This document shows, in pieces, positions 8,297 to 18,000 of a DNA stretch of 19,670 nt. The translations under genes were made by a program, and so were the position numbers. Under the pieces are notes generated by a model. That model worked only from the letters and a program-made list of their open reading frames with translations. It was not told the origin of the DNA and made no database searches. Each line of letters opens with the position of its first letter. The first letter of the stretch is position 1. Origin of the DNA: DASPKW01 sp038244055 (lineage in GTDB: Bacteria; Planctomycetota; Phycisphaerae; Tepidisphaerales; Tepidisphaeraceae); the NCBI GenBank assembly GCA_038244055.1, contig JBBRTW010000079.1, forward strand, positions 1-19,670, read 5' to 3'.

Positions 8297-8362
8297 AAAA
8301 CATAAAGACATAAAACATAAGAAGCTAATCGAAGCTTCTTATGTTTTATGTCTTTATGTTTT
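8297..8362. terminator. Perfect 30-bp hairpin (family 2 repeat), probable bidirectional terminator
   Basis: Left arm 8297-8326 and right arm 8333-8362 are exact reverse complements over 30 bases with a six-base AATCGA loop. The arms contain ACATAAAGACATAAAACA and its complement. The right arm ends in a T run, and the left arm gives a T run on the other strand. It lies between the stop codons of two convergent genes (8247 and 8375), exactly where a shared terminator would sit. The A/T-rich stem differs from the usual GC-rich intrinsic terminator, and a related lone arm at 3364-3390 shows it is a repeated element rather than a unique sequence. Confidence 0.7.
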
Positions 8363-8374
8363 TCCTCGGCGCGA

Positions 8375-9808
8375 TTACGGCTTGATGGCCGCATCTTCCA
8401 ATGTGACGTTATTCTGCTTCGCATTCCGCCCCTGGTGGCGGACGATTTCGAAGAGCAGATCGGTTTTGGTGGCGGCGGGGATCGTGGCCGTGAACTGGGT
8501 GGTCTGGAAGTCGAAGAGCGTGGGCTTGAGGGAACTTCGGAAAACCACATGGCCGGGGAAGGGGCGGCGGACTTCCACTTCGATCGGTTTGGCGGTGTAG
8601 TTGCGGAGGCGCTGGGAATAGATTTCGCGATCGTCCCAGCCGGCCACCGAGGAGTTGATGTCGATGACGGCCGCGCCGTCGGCGATTCTTCGGAAAACGT
8701 TGACGCCGTTGATCTGCATCCAGATTTCATCGCGGGAGGTTTTCAGTTTGATGAGCTCGAAGATGACGGATGGATCGGGGCCGAGATTCAATTCAATTTT
8801 GTCGCCGATGGGGATGTATTTGACGCGCTGGGCGGTGAGGTAGGACAGGCCGTTTCGGCCATTGTCGCGGAAGACGCGAACGATGCCATCGGGGAGGGGC
8901 GTGGTGCCGAGCTTGGAGGGGACATCGTTGGTCAGGAGGTACATGCGGACCAGATGGTTGCCGTACTCGGCCGGGCGGTAGCGGTATTGGATCTTGAGGG
9001 ACACGGTCTGCGCTTCGAGCGAGCGCATGCGCTTGGACCAGCCGTTGCGGATGGTCTCGGTGCCCTCGATGGAGTAGATGAAATATTCGGAGAGGCCTTC
9101 CTTGATGACCTCCTTGGCCTTCTGCGCAAATTTGCCTCCCCCGCCAAAGGCCCGGCCGTTGATGTCCATCTCCGACTTGAGCGATTCCTCCATGGCCTTA
9201 TTGCGGTAGTTGAGCCTGATCGAATCCTCCATGCCGCTCACATCCTTCATCTGGACTTGCGCCAGGCGGGCGATTTTCTCGACGAGGTTGATCGTGCCGA
9301 CGACCAGGCGGACCTGGGCGTCTTCATACTCTTCACCGGAATTGTTGTGGATGCGAACGAAGCCTTCGAGGCCGAGGTTGGCCTCGGCCTTATCGGCGAT
9401 GCAGACGTAGTCGGCCGACCAGGTGATGCCGCTGGTGAAGTAGGTGATCTCGACCGTGGCCTCGCCATCGATCTCGCTCTGCACGTTCCAGTAGAGCATC
9501 TGCGGCTTGTCGTGCGGGTAGGTCGTGTCCAGAACATCGAGCTTGTCGGCGCTGGTCAGGAAGCGAAGCTGGACGGAGGTGGGATCGATGAGCGTGTTGG
9601 CCCAGGAGAACTGGAGCGGATTCTCGCCCCGCTTGAATGTGATCGTACGCGTCTCGCGGACGAGTGTGATGTCTTCGGAGTTGTAGATCGTCAGTTGCAC
9701 CGTGTTGCGCTTGGGGACCGTGGAGAGGTCCACGTTGCGGGCGCGGGCGGGCGGCGCTAGGAGCAGGAAGAGGGCGAGAAGGATGGCGGGTGAAGTATTC
9801 TTGAGCAC
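8375..9808 (-). CDS. Exported DUF4139 domain protein
   Basis: A 477-residue protein read from a GTG at 9808. The frame stays open upstream to 9970, but that part runs through a repeat element and lacks protein character, whereas translation from 9808 begins directly with a signal peptide (LKNTSPAILLALFLLLAPP, ending ARA near residue 24). The DUF4139 fold is recognised from TVQLTIYNSEDITLVRETR, the hallmark GITWSADYVC near residues 127-136, GFVRIHNNSGEEYEDAQVRL, and a long later beta-rich region (VSLKIQYRYRPAEYG, GLSYLTAQRVKYIPIGD). The family has no settled biochemical function; members are exported, beta-rich and common in planctomycetes. It is the last gene downstream of phoR on the same strand, but a 257-base gap holding a repeat separates them, so joint transcription is doubtful. 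Confidence 0.8.
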   Translation of the reverse strand: MLKNTSPAILLALFLLLAPPARARNVDLSTVPKRNTVQLTIYNSEDITLVRETRTITFKRGENPLQFSWANTLIDPTSVQLRFLTSADKLDVLDTTYPHDKPQMLYWNVQSEIDGEATVEITYFTSGITWSADYVCIADKAEANLGLEGFVRIHNNSGEEYEDAQVRLVVGTINLVEKIARLAQVQMKDVSGMEDSIRLNYRNKAMEESLKSEMDINGRAFGGGGKFAQKAKEVIKEGLSEYFIYSIEGTETIRNGWSKRMRSLEAQTVSLKIQYRYRPAEYGNHLVRMYLLTNDVPSKLGTTPLPDGIVRVFRDNGRNGLSYLTAQRVKYIPIGDKIELNLGPDPSVIFELIKLKTSRDEIWMQINGVNVFRRIADGAAVIDINSSVAGWDDREIYSQRLRNYTAKPIEVEVRRPFPGHVVFRSSLKPTLFDFQTTQFTATIPAATKTDLLFEIVRHQGRNAKQNNVTLEDAAIKP

Positions 9809-9868
9809 GTCAATTGGACGCGGCCATGGCGGAAAAGTTCGCGGCCTTTTTTCTCGAACGAAAGACGA

Positions 9869-10038
9869 CTGCAAAGAGGCAAAGGTACAAAGGAACAAAG
9901 AAGAAAAAGACAGGGTTAAGAAGGGCGCGGGCGGATGCGGATTCAAAGCACATCGGAGATTGGAAACCAATCACCACGAGCTTCTTTCAGTTATTTCCTT
10001 TTTTCTTCTCTGCGCCTTTGCGTCTTTGCGCCTTTGCG
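9869..10038. repeat. Inverted-repeat element with GCAAAG-type units (family 3)
   Basis: The left arm (about 9869-9911) is a purine-rich series of GCAAAG/ACAAAG-type units ending in GAAGAAAAAG. The right arm (about 9996-10038) is the imperfect reverse complement: TTTTTTCTTC followed by TGCGCCTTTGCG and CTTTGCGCCTTTGCG. A small perfect palindrome (GATTGG AAA CCAATC, around 9958-9972) lies between them. The element fills the gap between the phoR stop and the DUF4139 start, both on the minus strand. Architecture parallels the elements at 3134-3314 and 8297-8362 although the sequence is unrelated. Confidence 0.72.
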
Positions 10039-10065
10039 ATCCTCGTCGCCGATTGCCCCAATTTC

Positions 10066-11865
<1,800 letters not shown>

Positions 11866-11870
11866 CGGGG

Positions 11871-11875
11871 TCCTC
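11871..11875 (-). promoter_or_regulatory. Ribosome-binding site supporting a TTG start for phoR
   Basis: On the minus strand GAGGA ends five bases before the TTG at 11865. This supports the rare start codon; translation from it gives a short basic N-terminus directly followed by the first membrane segment. Confidence 0.6.
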
Positions 11876-11879
11876 GAGT

Positions 11880-11932
11880 GAAGTGAGGGTGGACGATTTG
11901 AGTGTAGAGGATAGAGGGTGGAGGATGGATTG
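11880..11932. repeat. GA-rich tract with GAGGATAGAGGGTGGAGGAT units
   Basis: A purine-only-like stretch on the plus strand with repeated GAGGAT/GAGGGTGGA units, lying just upstream of the phoR start. It resembles one arm of the direct-unit elements seen elsewhere in the window, but no complementary arm was found. It may be part of the phoR leader or a degenerate repeat. Confidence 0.4.
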
Positions 11933-11954
11933 GGAAATCCGCGGGCGCGCGACA

Positions 11955-12069
11955 GTCATTCTGAGGTACTCCGAAGAATCTTGCGCATCCGTCGTGGCCG
12001 ATTCGTTTGGTGAACGGGCCAATACGTCGCGGCTGGATTCTTCGGTCGTCTATACTCCCTCAGAATGAC
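11955..12069. repeat. Inverted repeat GTCATTCTGAG...CGAAGAATC (family 4) between phoB and phoR
   Basis: The left arm at 11955-11980 contains GTCATTCTGAG, a short spacer and CGAAGAATC. The right arm (12036-12069) carries the exact complements GATTCTTCGG and CTCAGAATGAC, with a longer spacer. The arms flank about 55 unique bases. The element lies within what would otherwise be a tight phoB-phoR operon, ending 25 bases before the phoB stop codon. In the transcript it would form a hairpin between the two cistrons, which could uncouple kinase from regulator expression. No gene is visible here. Confidence 0.72.
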
Positions 12070-12093
12070 CCTTGGAATGGCGCATTGGTGATG

Positions 12094-12822
12094 TCACGCC
12101 GTCGCGGGCGAGGTGTCGCGGAATTTGTATCCGAAGCCGCGAATCGTCTCGATCTGGTCAGCGCCGCGGCCGAGTTTGCGGCGGATGGCGGTGATGTGGA
12201 CGTCGATGGTGCGGTCGAAGACGTTGGCATCCCGGCCGAGGGCGGCATCGATGATGTCATCGCGGGTCAGGACCCGCCCAGGCTTGCCGGCGAGGAACTG
12301 GAGAATGCGGAACTCGGTGGCGGTGAGGGAGACGGCCTTGCCGCCGAAGAGGACCTCATGGCGGGCGACATCGATGGTCAGGTCGCCGTGGCGGATGATC
12401 TGCTGCGGCTCGGCCTGGGTGGCGGTGCGGCGGAGGATGGCCTTGACGCGGGCGACCAGCTCGCGCGGGGAGAAGGGCTTGACCACGTAATCATCCGCGC
12501 CGATTTCCAGGCCCACGATGCGGTCGGCCTCGGTCGCCTTGGCGGTGAGCATGATGATGGGCACGCGAGCGGTGCGGCTATCCTGGCGGAGGCGGCGGCA
12601 GACTTCGAGGCCGTCCATGCCGGGCATCATCAGGTCCAGCACGATCAGGTCCAGCTTGTGTCGCTGGGCGATCTCGATGGCCGACTGGCCATCGGTGGCG
12701 GCGATGGCGTCGAACCCATCCTTCTCGAGGTTGTAGCGCACCAACTCGATGAGGTCCTTTTCGTCGTCGATGATGAGGATGGAACCTTTATTGCTCATAG
12801 TCGTGGGGGCTTGGAATGTCAT
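12094..12822 (-). CDS. phoB: PhoB-like phosphate response regulator
   Basis: A 242-residue OmpR/PhoB-family two-component regulator. The receiver domain spans about 13-130: acidic pocket D19/D20 in LIIDDEKD, phosphoacceptor D63 in LIVLDLMMPGMDG, T93 in IIMLTAK and K115 in DDYVVKPFSPREL. The winged-helix DNA-binding domain covers about 145-236, with LTATEFRILQFLAGKPGRVL, AALGRDANVFDRTIDVHITA and the GFGYKF ending. Phosphorylated PhoB would activate phosphate-starvation genes. A second ATG at 12798 (MSNKGSILIIDDE) gives 234 residues, closer to the usual length; no ribosome-binding site clearly favours either. It lies 15 bases downstream of the phoU stop codon, so phoU and phoB are almost certainly cotranscribed. 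Assignment as PhoB rather than another OmpR-type regulator rests on sequence plus the adjacent phoU, phoR and pstB. Confidence 0.94.
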   Translation of the reverse strand: MTFQAPTTMSNKGSILIIDDEKDLIELVRYNLEKDGFDAIAATDGQSAIEIAQRHKLDLIVLDLMMPGMDGLEVCRRLRQDSRTARVPIIMLTAKATEADRIVGLEIGADDYVVKPFSPRELVARVKAILRRTATQAEPQQIIRHGDLTIDVARHEVLFGGKAVSLTATEFRILQFLAGKPGRVLTRDDIIDAALGRDANVFDRTIDVHITAIRRKLGRGADQIETIRGFGYKFRDTSPATA

Positions 12823-12837
12823 AGTGTAATCATTGAT

Positions 12838-13530
12838 TCAAGTGACAGAAGCCGACTTGGCGGAAAAAGCGGCCTGCGACGCGGCATGGCGGACATCCCG
12901 CCCCTGCACGATGTAAATTGCCTCTTCGGCGATATTGGTGGCGTGATCGCCGATCCGCTCGATGTTGCGGGAGATCAGGATCAGCGAGAGCGCCCGCTGG
13001 ATGGTGCCGGGGTCGGCCATCATGTACGTCAGCAGGGTCCGGAATATCTGGTCGCGGAAGGCATCGACCTTCGACTCCTCCTGCATGATCCGCTCGGCGA
13101 TGTTCACATCGCGATTGATGACGGCGCTGAGCGCATCGCGCACCATCTTCTGCGCGATCTCCGCCATGATCGGCAGATCGACCATCGGCTTGAGCGCCGG
13201 CTGGGAGAGAACGTAGGAGGCGTTCTGGACGATGTTCTTGGCCTGGTCGGCGATGCGTTCCAGATCGGTGACGATCTTGCTGGCGTTGAAGAGGAAGCGC
13301 ACATCCTTGGCGACGGGCTGATGCAGCGCGGTCAGGCGGATGGCCTCATCGTCGATCTCCACCTGGAGGGCGTTGACTTCATCCTCCTTGGCGTAGACCT
13401 CGGCCGCCAGGGATTGATCGCGCTCCACAAGGATGCGGACGGCCAGTTCGATCATGGACTCTGCGAGCGAGCCCATGAGGACGATCTTTTTCGAGACGTC
13501 CTGAATTTGTTCATCGAAGTGGCGGACCAT
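12838..13530 (-). CDS. phoU: PhoU phosphate-signalling regulator
   Basis: A 230-residue all-helical protein made of two PhoU three-helix bundles. The start MVRHFDEQIQDVSKKIVLMGSLAE is characteristic. The two metal-binding-type motifs are present: DLERIADQAKNIVQ in the first half and NIERIGDHATNIAEEAIYIVQG in the second, near the C-terminus. PhoU links the Pst phosphate transporter to PhoR and keeps the kinase inactive when phosphate is plentiful; loss usually leaves the Pho regulon switched on. AAAGGA on the minus strand lies close upstream of the ATG at 13530. It is first in the phoU-phoB-phoR order and divergent from pstB, 344 bases away, an arrangement differing from the E. coli pstSCAB-phoU operon. 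Identification is secure. Confidence 0.95.
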   Translation of the reverse strand: MVRHFDEQIQDVSKKIVLMGSLAESMIELAVRILVERDQSLAAEVYAKEDEVNALQVEIDDEAIRLTALHQPVAKDVRFLFNASKIVTDLERIADQAKNIVQNASYVLSQPALKPMVDLPIMAEIAQKMVRDALSAVINRDVNIAERIMQEESKVDAFRDQIFRTLLTYMMADPGTIQRALSLILISRNIERIGDHATNIAEEAIYIVQGRDVRHAASQAAFSAKSASVT

Positions 13531-13711
13531 GGTGTCCTTTCAAAGGACGAGGGAAATGGAGCGGGGGCCGGGTCAACTGTGAAGGATGGTAGCGACGGTT
13601 GTTATGAAGGGGCAAGCGGTATGTGAAGATCAGGTTAAGGCCGCGTGATTATGCGGCGGTATCTGCGGGAAGGAGGTTTTAGTTGCGATATTCATACGGA
13701 TGGCCATCTTA

Positions 13712-13779
13712 CTCCCTCTTCCAAGGCCGGTGATATTCGCCCATTCGCCGTGCCGCTTTTCCGGCCGTGGGAGAGGGTG
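13712..13779. repeat. Inverted repeat of CTCCCTCTTCC...GGCCGG type (family 5)
   Basis: The left arm 13712-13730 and right arm 13761-13779 pair at about 16 of 19 positions, with perfect GGCCGG/CCGGCC ends around a 30-base loop. The right arm is followed by GGCGGTGAGGG. It lies in the shared phoU/pstB promoter region, 96 bases upstream of the pstB start. Confidence 0.55.
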
Positions 13780-13863
13780 GCGGTGAGGGGTCCGCGGCAT
13801 TCGACGAGAATTGATCGCCGGGTCTTAATACAACCTTCAAACGGGGGGACTAGGGTTGGGGGC

Positions 13864-13868
13864 AGGAG
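13864..13868 (+). promoter_or_regulatory. Ribosome-binding site of pstB
   Basis: AGGAG lies six bases before the ATG at 13875. It supports the long N-terminal form of PstB instead of a start nearer the ATPase core. Confidence 0.7.
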
Positions 13869-13874
13869 ACCGCC

Positions 13875-14873
13875 ATGAGCACCTCAACCGATGACACGAT
13901 GGTCGAGAACGAGCCGGCCGGCGAATTGCGCGGCCGCGGTGATTCGGCGGCGGAGATTGGCCCGATGATGAATGAAGTGGCGGCTTCCTCCAATCAAATC
14001 AATTCGAGCAGTCCCGCCCCCGGCAATCTTTCGCCCCGGCAACAGATGCGGCGGTCGGCGCTGGTGGTGCCGGAAACCATTGGCCGGGAAGTGCCCGCGC
14101 TGGCGGGGAATCAGGCGCTCAAGGCGGATGTGTCCAACCTGAGTTTTTTCTACGGGTCGTTCAAGGCGCTGAAGAGCATCAACCTGCCGATCGCGCAAAA
14201 CAAGGTGACGGCCCTGATCGGCCCATCGGGGTGCGGCAAGAGCACGCTGCTGCGCTGCTTCAACCGGATGCACGATTTGTATCCGAATACGCGGTACGAA
14301 GGGGCGATCACGCTGCATCCCGAGGGCGTGAATATCGTTCGGCCGGATATCGATCCGATCGAAGTGCGGATGCGCATCAGCATGGTCTTCCAGCGGCCGA
14401 ATCCGTTTCCCAAGAGCATTTTTGAGAACGTGGCGTTCGGCCTGCGCGTCCGCGGCGCGAGCAACCGGCGGGTGATGGAAGAGCGCGTGGAGAAGGCCCT
14501 GCGCGGTGCGGCGCTGTGGGATGAGACGAAGGATCGCCTGCAAGAATCGGGGATGTCGCTATCCGGGGGGCAACAGCAGAGGCTCTGCATCGCCCGGGCC
14601 CTGGCGACGGACCCGGAAATCGTGTTGTTCGATGAGCCGACCAGCGCCCTGGACCCGATCGCGACAGCGCGGATCGAAGAACTGATCAATGAGCTACGCG
14701 CCAAGGTGACCATCGTGATCGTCACCCACAGCATGCAGCAGGCGGCGCGTGTTTCGGACTACACGGCCTTCATGTACCTCGGGGAACTGATCGAATTCGA
14801 CAGGACGGACAAGATGTTCACCAATCCGAATAAGAAGCTCACTGAAGAATACATCACCGGGCGGTTTGGGTGA
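13875..14873 (+). CDS. pstB: Phosphate ABC transporter ATP-binding protein PstB
   Basis: A 332-residue ATPase that powers phosphate import through the PstCA channel at the inner membrane. The core begins near residue 82. Visible motifs are Walker A GPSGCGKST (116-124), VFQRPNPFPKSIFENVAFGLR (Q-loop region, highly diagnostic of PstB), the signature LSGGQQQRLCIARAL (from 229), Walker B IVLFDEPTSALDP (249-261) and the switch histidine H285 in IVTHSMQQAARVSDYTAF. The TEEYITGRFG end is typical of PstB. The first roughly 80 residues are an unusual acidic/Ser-Asn-rich extension absent from ordinary PstB (about 250-280 residues); the AGGAG site supports the long form. It is divergent from phoU-phoB-phoR, and no pstS, pstC or pstA follows. 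The next 200 bases hold repeats, so pstB appears to be the end of any operon or a single gene. Confidence 0.95.
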   Translation: MSTSTDDTMVENEPAGELRGRGDSAAEIGPMMNEVAASSNQINSSSPAPGNLSPRQQMRRSALVVPETIGREVPALAGNQALKADVSNLSFFYGSFKALKSINLPIAQNKVTALIGPSGCGKSTLLRCFNRMHDLYPNTRYEGAITLHPEGVNIVRPDIDPIEVRMRISMVFQRPNPFPKSIFENVAFGLRVRGASNRRVMEERVEKALRGAALWDETKDRLQESGMSLSGGQQQRLCIARALATDPEIVLFDEPTSALDPIATARIEELINELRAKVTIVIVTHSMQQAARVSDYTAFMYLGELIEFDRTDKMFTNPNKKLTEEYITGRFG

Positions 14874-14881
14874 TAATGTTC

Positions 14882-15054
14882 GGGGTCAGTTGCGTTCGGG
14901 GTCAGGAGCCGGACACCAGAAGCTGTCGATAGGCGATCGCGTGATGCCCGGCTCCTGACCCCTTCTATTCAAACTTGGTGGGGGCGCGAAAGGGTCAGGA
15001 GCCGGGGGACGCTTGCGAACTTGGTTGAGGTTTCTGGTGGCCGGCTCCTGACCC
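14882..15054. repeat. REP-like twin hairpins with GGGTCAGGAGCCGG arms (family 6)
   Basis: Four copies of a 14-15 base arm occur in alternating orientation: forward at 14898-14912, inverted at 14948-14962, forward at 14992-15005 and inverted at 15041-15054. The first pair is a perfect 15-base inverted repeat (GGGGTCAGGAGCCGG). A partial forward copy GGGGTCAG lies at 14882-14889. This gives two tandem hairpins with different loop sequences, an architecture like bacterial BIME/REP elements. It fills the gap between the pstB stop and the start of the PVC-type haem protein. No transposase gene is visible. The open frame over this region on the minus strand is an artefact of the repeats. Confidence 0.85.
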
Positions 15055-15081
15055 TGCTGAAAGCATCGCGCTGGAGCTTGG

Positions 15082-18000
15082 ATGGCGGTAGCGCTGCGCA
15101 TATCATCCTTTGTTATGCGCAAATCGGACATTTACAGTGTGATTCTTGGGGGCATCGTCTTTGTTGTGGTCTCGCTGGTTTCTGCAACGCGGGCGGCCGA
15201 TGAGGCGGCGACTTCGGAGGGGCAATCCGCGCACACTTGGCCGAAGATCCCCATCTTGACGGTCGATCCTTCCAAGCCGCCGGCGTTCAAGGAGGCCGAA
15301 GAAGCCGCCAAGGGGTTCAAGGTCCCGAAAGGTTTGAAGGTGTCGCTCTTCGCGGCCGAGCCGCAGGTGGTTTCGCCGGTCGCGTTCAGCATCGACGAGA
15401 AAGGCCGTGTCTACGTCATCGAGACCTTCCGCGCCTGGGGCAACGGCGGCATCGACATGCGGCAATTTATGCACTGGCTGGACTATGACATGGCCGCGCG
15501 GACGGTGGAGGATCGCATCGCCTGGTCGAAGAAAATCGGTGGTGAGTCGGCCAATAACCTGACGCTCGATTCCGACCGCGTCCGCCTGCTGGAAGATAGG
15601 GATGGAGATGGCCGGGCGGATTCGGCGACGATTTTCACCGATGGCTACAACACGATTGAATCGGGACTCGCGGCCGGGATCCTGGCGCGCAAGGGGCAGG
15701 TCTATTTCGCGAATATTCCCAATCTGTATCTGCTGAAGGATACCAAGGGCGATGGCAAGGCCGATTCGAGCACCGTGCTGGCTTCGGGCTTCGGCGTTCA
15801 CTATCAATTTCTCGGCCACGATCTGCATGGGCTGACCATGGGGCCCGATGGCCGGCTCTATTATTCCATTGGCGATCGCGGCGTTCATCTGACGACCAAG
15901 GAGGGGAAGGTCATCGACAACCCGGACAGCGGCGTGGTCTTTCGCAGCGATCCCGATGGATCGAATCTGGAAGTCGTCGCCACCGGCCTGCGCAACCCGC
16001 AGGAACTGGCGTTCGATGATTACGGCGATCTTTTTACGGGGGATAACAACTGCGACATGGGAGACAGCGCGCGCTGGGTCTACATTGTCGATGGCCTCGA
16101 TGCCGGCTGGCGGTGCGGATACCAGTTCATCACGCAGCCGAATAATGGGGGCGTGTGGATGTCGGAGAATTTGTGGCATCTTGAAGGCGATCACCCGGCC
16201 GCGTGGTGCCTGCCGCCGGTGGGATACGCGCCGCCGGGGCCATCGGGGCTTGCGCATTACCCGGGGACGGGGCTGGGGGAAAAATATAAAAATCGGTTTT
16301 TCCTCTGCGATTTCCGAGGCGGCACCAACAGCGGTGTCTGGCAGGTCGCTTTCAAATCGCGCGGGGCGACATTTGAGCTCGCCGAGCGCAAGCAGTTTTT
16401 GTGGAATCTCCTGCCGACGGATGTGGAGTTTGGGCCTGATGGTTCGCTGTATGTGAGCGACTGGGTGAATGGATGGTTTCGGCCGATGAAGGGGCGGATC
16501 TGGAAAGTATCGGATCCGAAGGAGTCGGATTCAGCGCTGGTAGTGGAGACGAAGAAACTCATCGGCGAAGGGATGAGCGCCCGGCCCATCGATGAACTCA
16601 TCAAGCTCCTGGCCCATCCGAATCAAAAGGTGCGCCTGGAGGCGCAGTACGAACTGGCGGCGCGCGGCGAGCGGGCCATCGCGCCATTGCAGAAGCTGAT
16701 GAGCGAGGAAGGCGACCAGCTCGCGCGGATTCACGCGATCTGGGGGCTGGGCCAGATCGCGCGCAAGTCGCCCAGGGCGATCAAGCCGGTGACAAAACTC
16801 CTCGATGATGGCGACAGCGAACTCCGCGCCCAGGCCGCCAAAGCTCTCGGCGAAGCCCGATTCACCGCCGCGCAGCCCGCCCTCATCAAGCGCCTGAAAG
16901 ATGAAACCCAGCGCGTGCGCTTCTTCGCGGCGCTGGCGGTGGGGAAGATCGTCGCACAAACCGGAACTGAGCGCCGTGACTCCGGACAAGCCGGGACAGA
17001 GCGCCGGGAGCGCAGCGACCCCAGCGCCGTCCCGGATGGCGCGGAGCGGAGCAAACCAAACCCCGCTGAAAAACCCGACAAATCCGCAACGCCCGAAAAG
17101 CCCGACAAAGAGTCCAAACCCAAGACGCCCCCCGCTCAGGCGATTATCGAGATGGTCCGGGAAAACGCGGATCGCGATCCGTATGTTCGGCATGCCGGAG
17201 TGATGGCGCTGCTTTGGATCAATGATCAAAAGGCGATCGCGGCGGCCGCCAATGATTCTTCCGATGCCGTGCGCCTGGCCGCGCTGCTCGTCATGCGCCG
17301 ACAGAGCAATGCGTCGGTGGCGAAATTGCTGAACGATCCGATCAAGAGCCGGCCGGGAGCGCTGCCGGTCCTTGCCGATGAAGCCGCGCGGGCGATATAC
17401 GACTCGCCCATCGAATCGGCCATGCCGGCTCTGGCGGCGCAGCTCAAGGAGAAGATCACCAGCCGCCCGGTGTGGCTGCGGGCGATTGCCGCCAACCTGC
17501 GCCTGGGCGGTGCGGAGAACGCGGCGCTGCTGGCCAAAGTTGCCGGCGATGCCACCGAGCCGGAGGATGCGCGGGTGGAGGCGCTGTGGGCTCTTGCCAA
17601 CTGGGCCGATGCGCCGGGGCGCGATCGGGTGATCGGCCTGTGGCGGCCGATCGCGCCGCGGGATAAGTCGCTGGCGGTGGAGGCGGCCAAAGGCGTGCTG
17701 GCGGAGATCGTGAAAACCGCGCCGGACAAAGTCAAAATCGCGGCGATTTCAGCGATCGAGAAATTGGGCGCTGGGGCGGAGGGCCTGCCGGCGATGGTGC
17801 GCTCGAAGGATCTCAAGCCAGATGTCCGCGCGGCGGCGCTGCATGCAGTGGCCATCCTGAAACTCGACGGACTTGATGAACTCGCCAAGCTCGCCTTCCA
17901 CGAAGGCGCGGGGACGAGCCTGCGCCGCGAGGCAATCCAGATTCAGATGAACCAGCCCGATGCGGCCGCCCGTCTGGAGGCGATTTACAAGGATGGGACC

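Larger units (their letters stand above)
13531..13874. promoter_or_regulatory. Divergent phoU/pstB intergenic region
   Basis: This 344-base gap should hold the promoters for both phoU (minus strand) and pstB (plus strand). Visible are a palindrome over the phoU ribosome-binding site (GTCCTTT C AAAGGAC, about 13533-13547), a GGGAGAGGG-type inverted repeat at 13712-13779 and the pstB ribosome-binding site at 13864-13868. No convincing pair of direct repeats resembling a PhoB box was found, though planctomycete Pho boxes are not well defined. The open frame 13645-13878 runs through the repeat and overlaps the pstB start, so it is not regarded as a gene. Confidence 0.55.

Noticed and set aside
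9809..9970. Upstream extension of the DUF4139 frame
   Set aside because: It covers one arm of the GCAAAG repeat and would bury the signal peptide 55 residues inside the protein.
12007..13626. Plus-strand frame of 539 codons opposite phoB and phoU
   Set aside because: The opposite strand encodes unmistakable PhoB and PhoU; the frame is a codon-bias shadow and reads as Gly/Asp/Val-rich text with no domain.
13531..13874. PhoB box (paired direct repeats) in the phoU/pstB gap
   Set aside because: Scattered GTGAAG and GTTAAG words occur but not at the regular 11-base spacing expected of a Pho box.
13645..13878. Open frame of 77 codons in the phoU/pstB gap
   Set aside because: It runs through an inverted repeat, overlaps the pstB start and has no family resemblance.
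14886..15131. Minus-strand frame of 81 codons after pstB
   Set aside because: It is made almost entirely of the GGGTCAGGAGCCGG repeat and its spacers.
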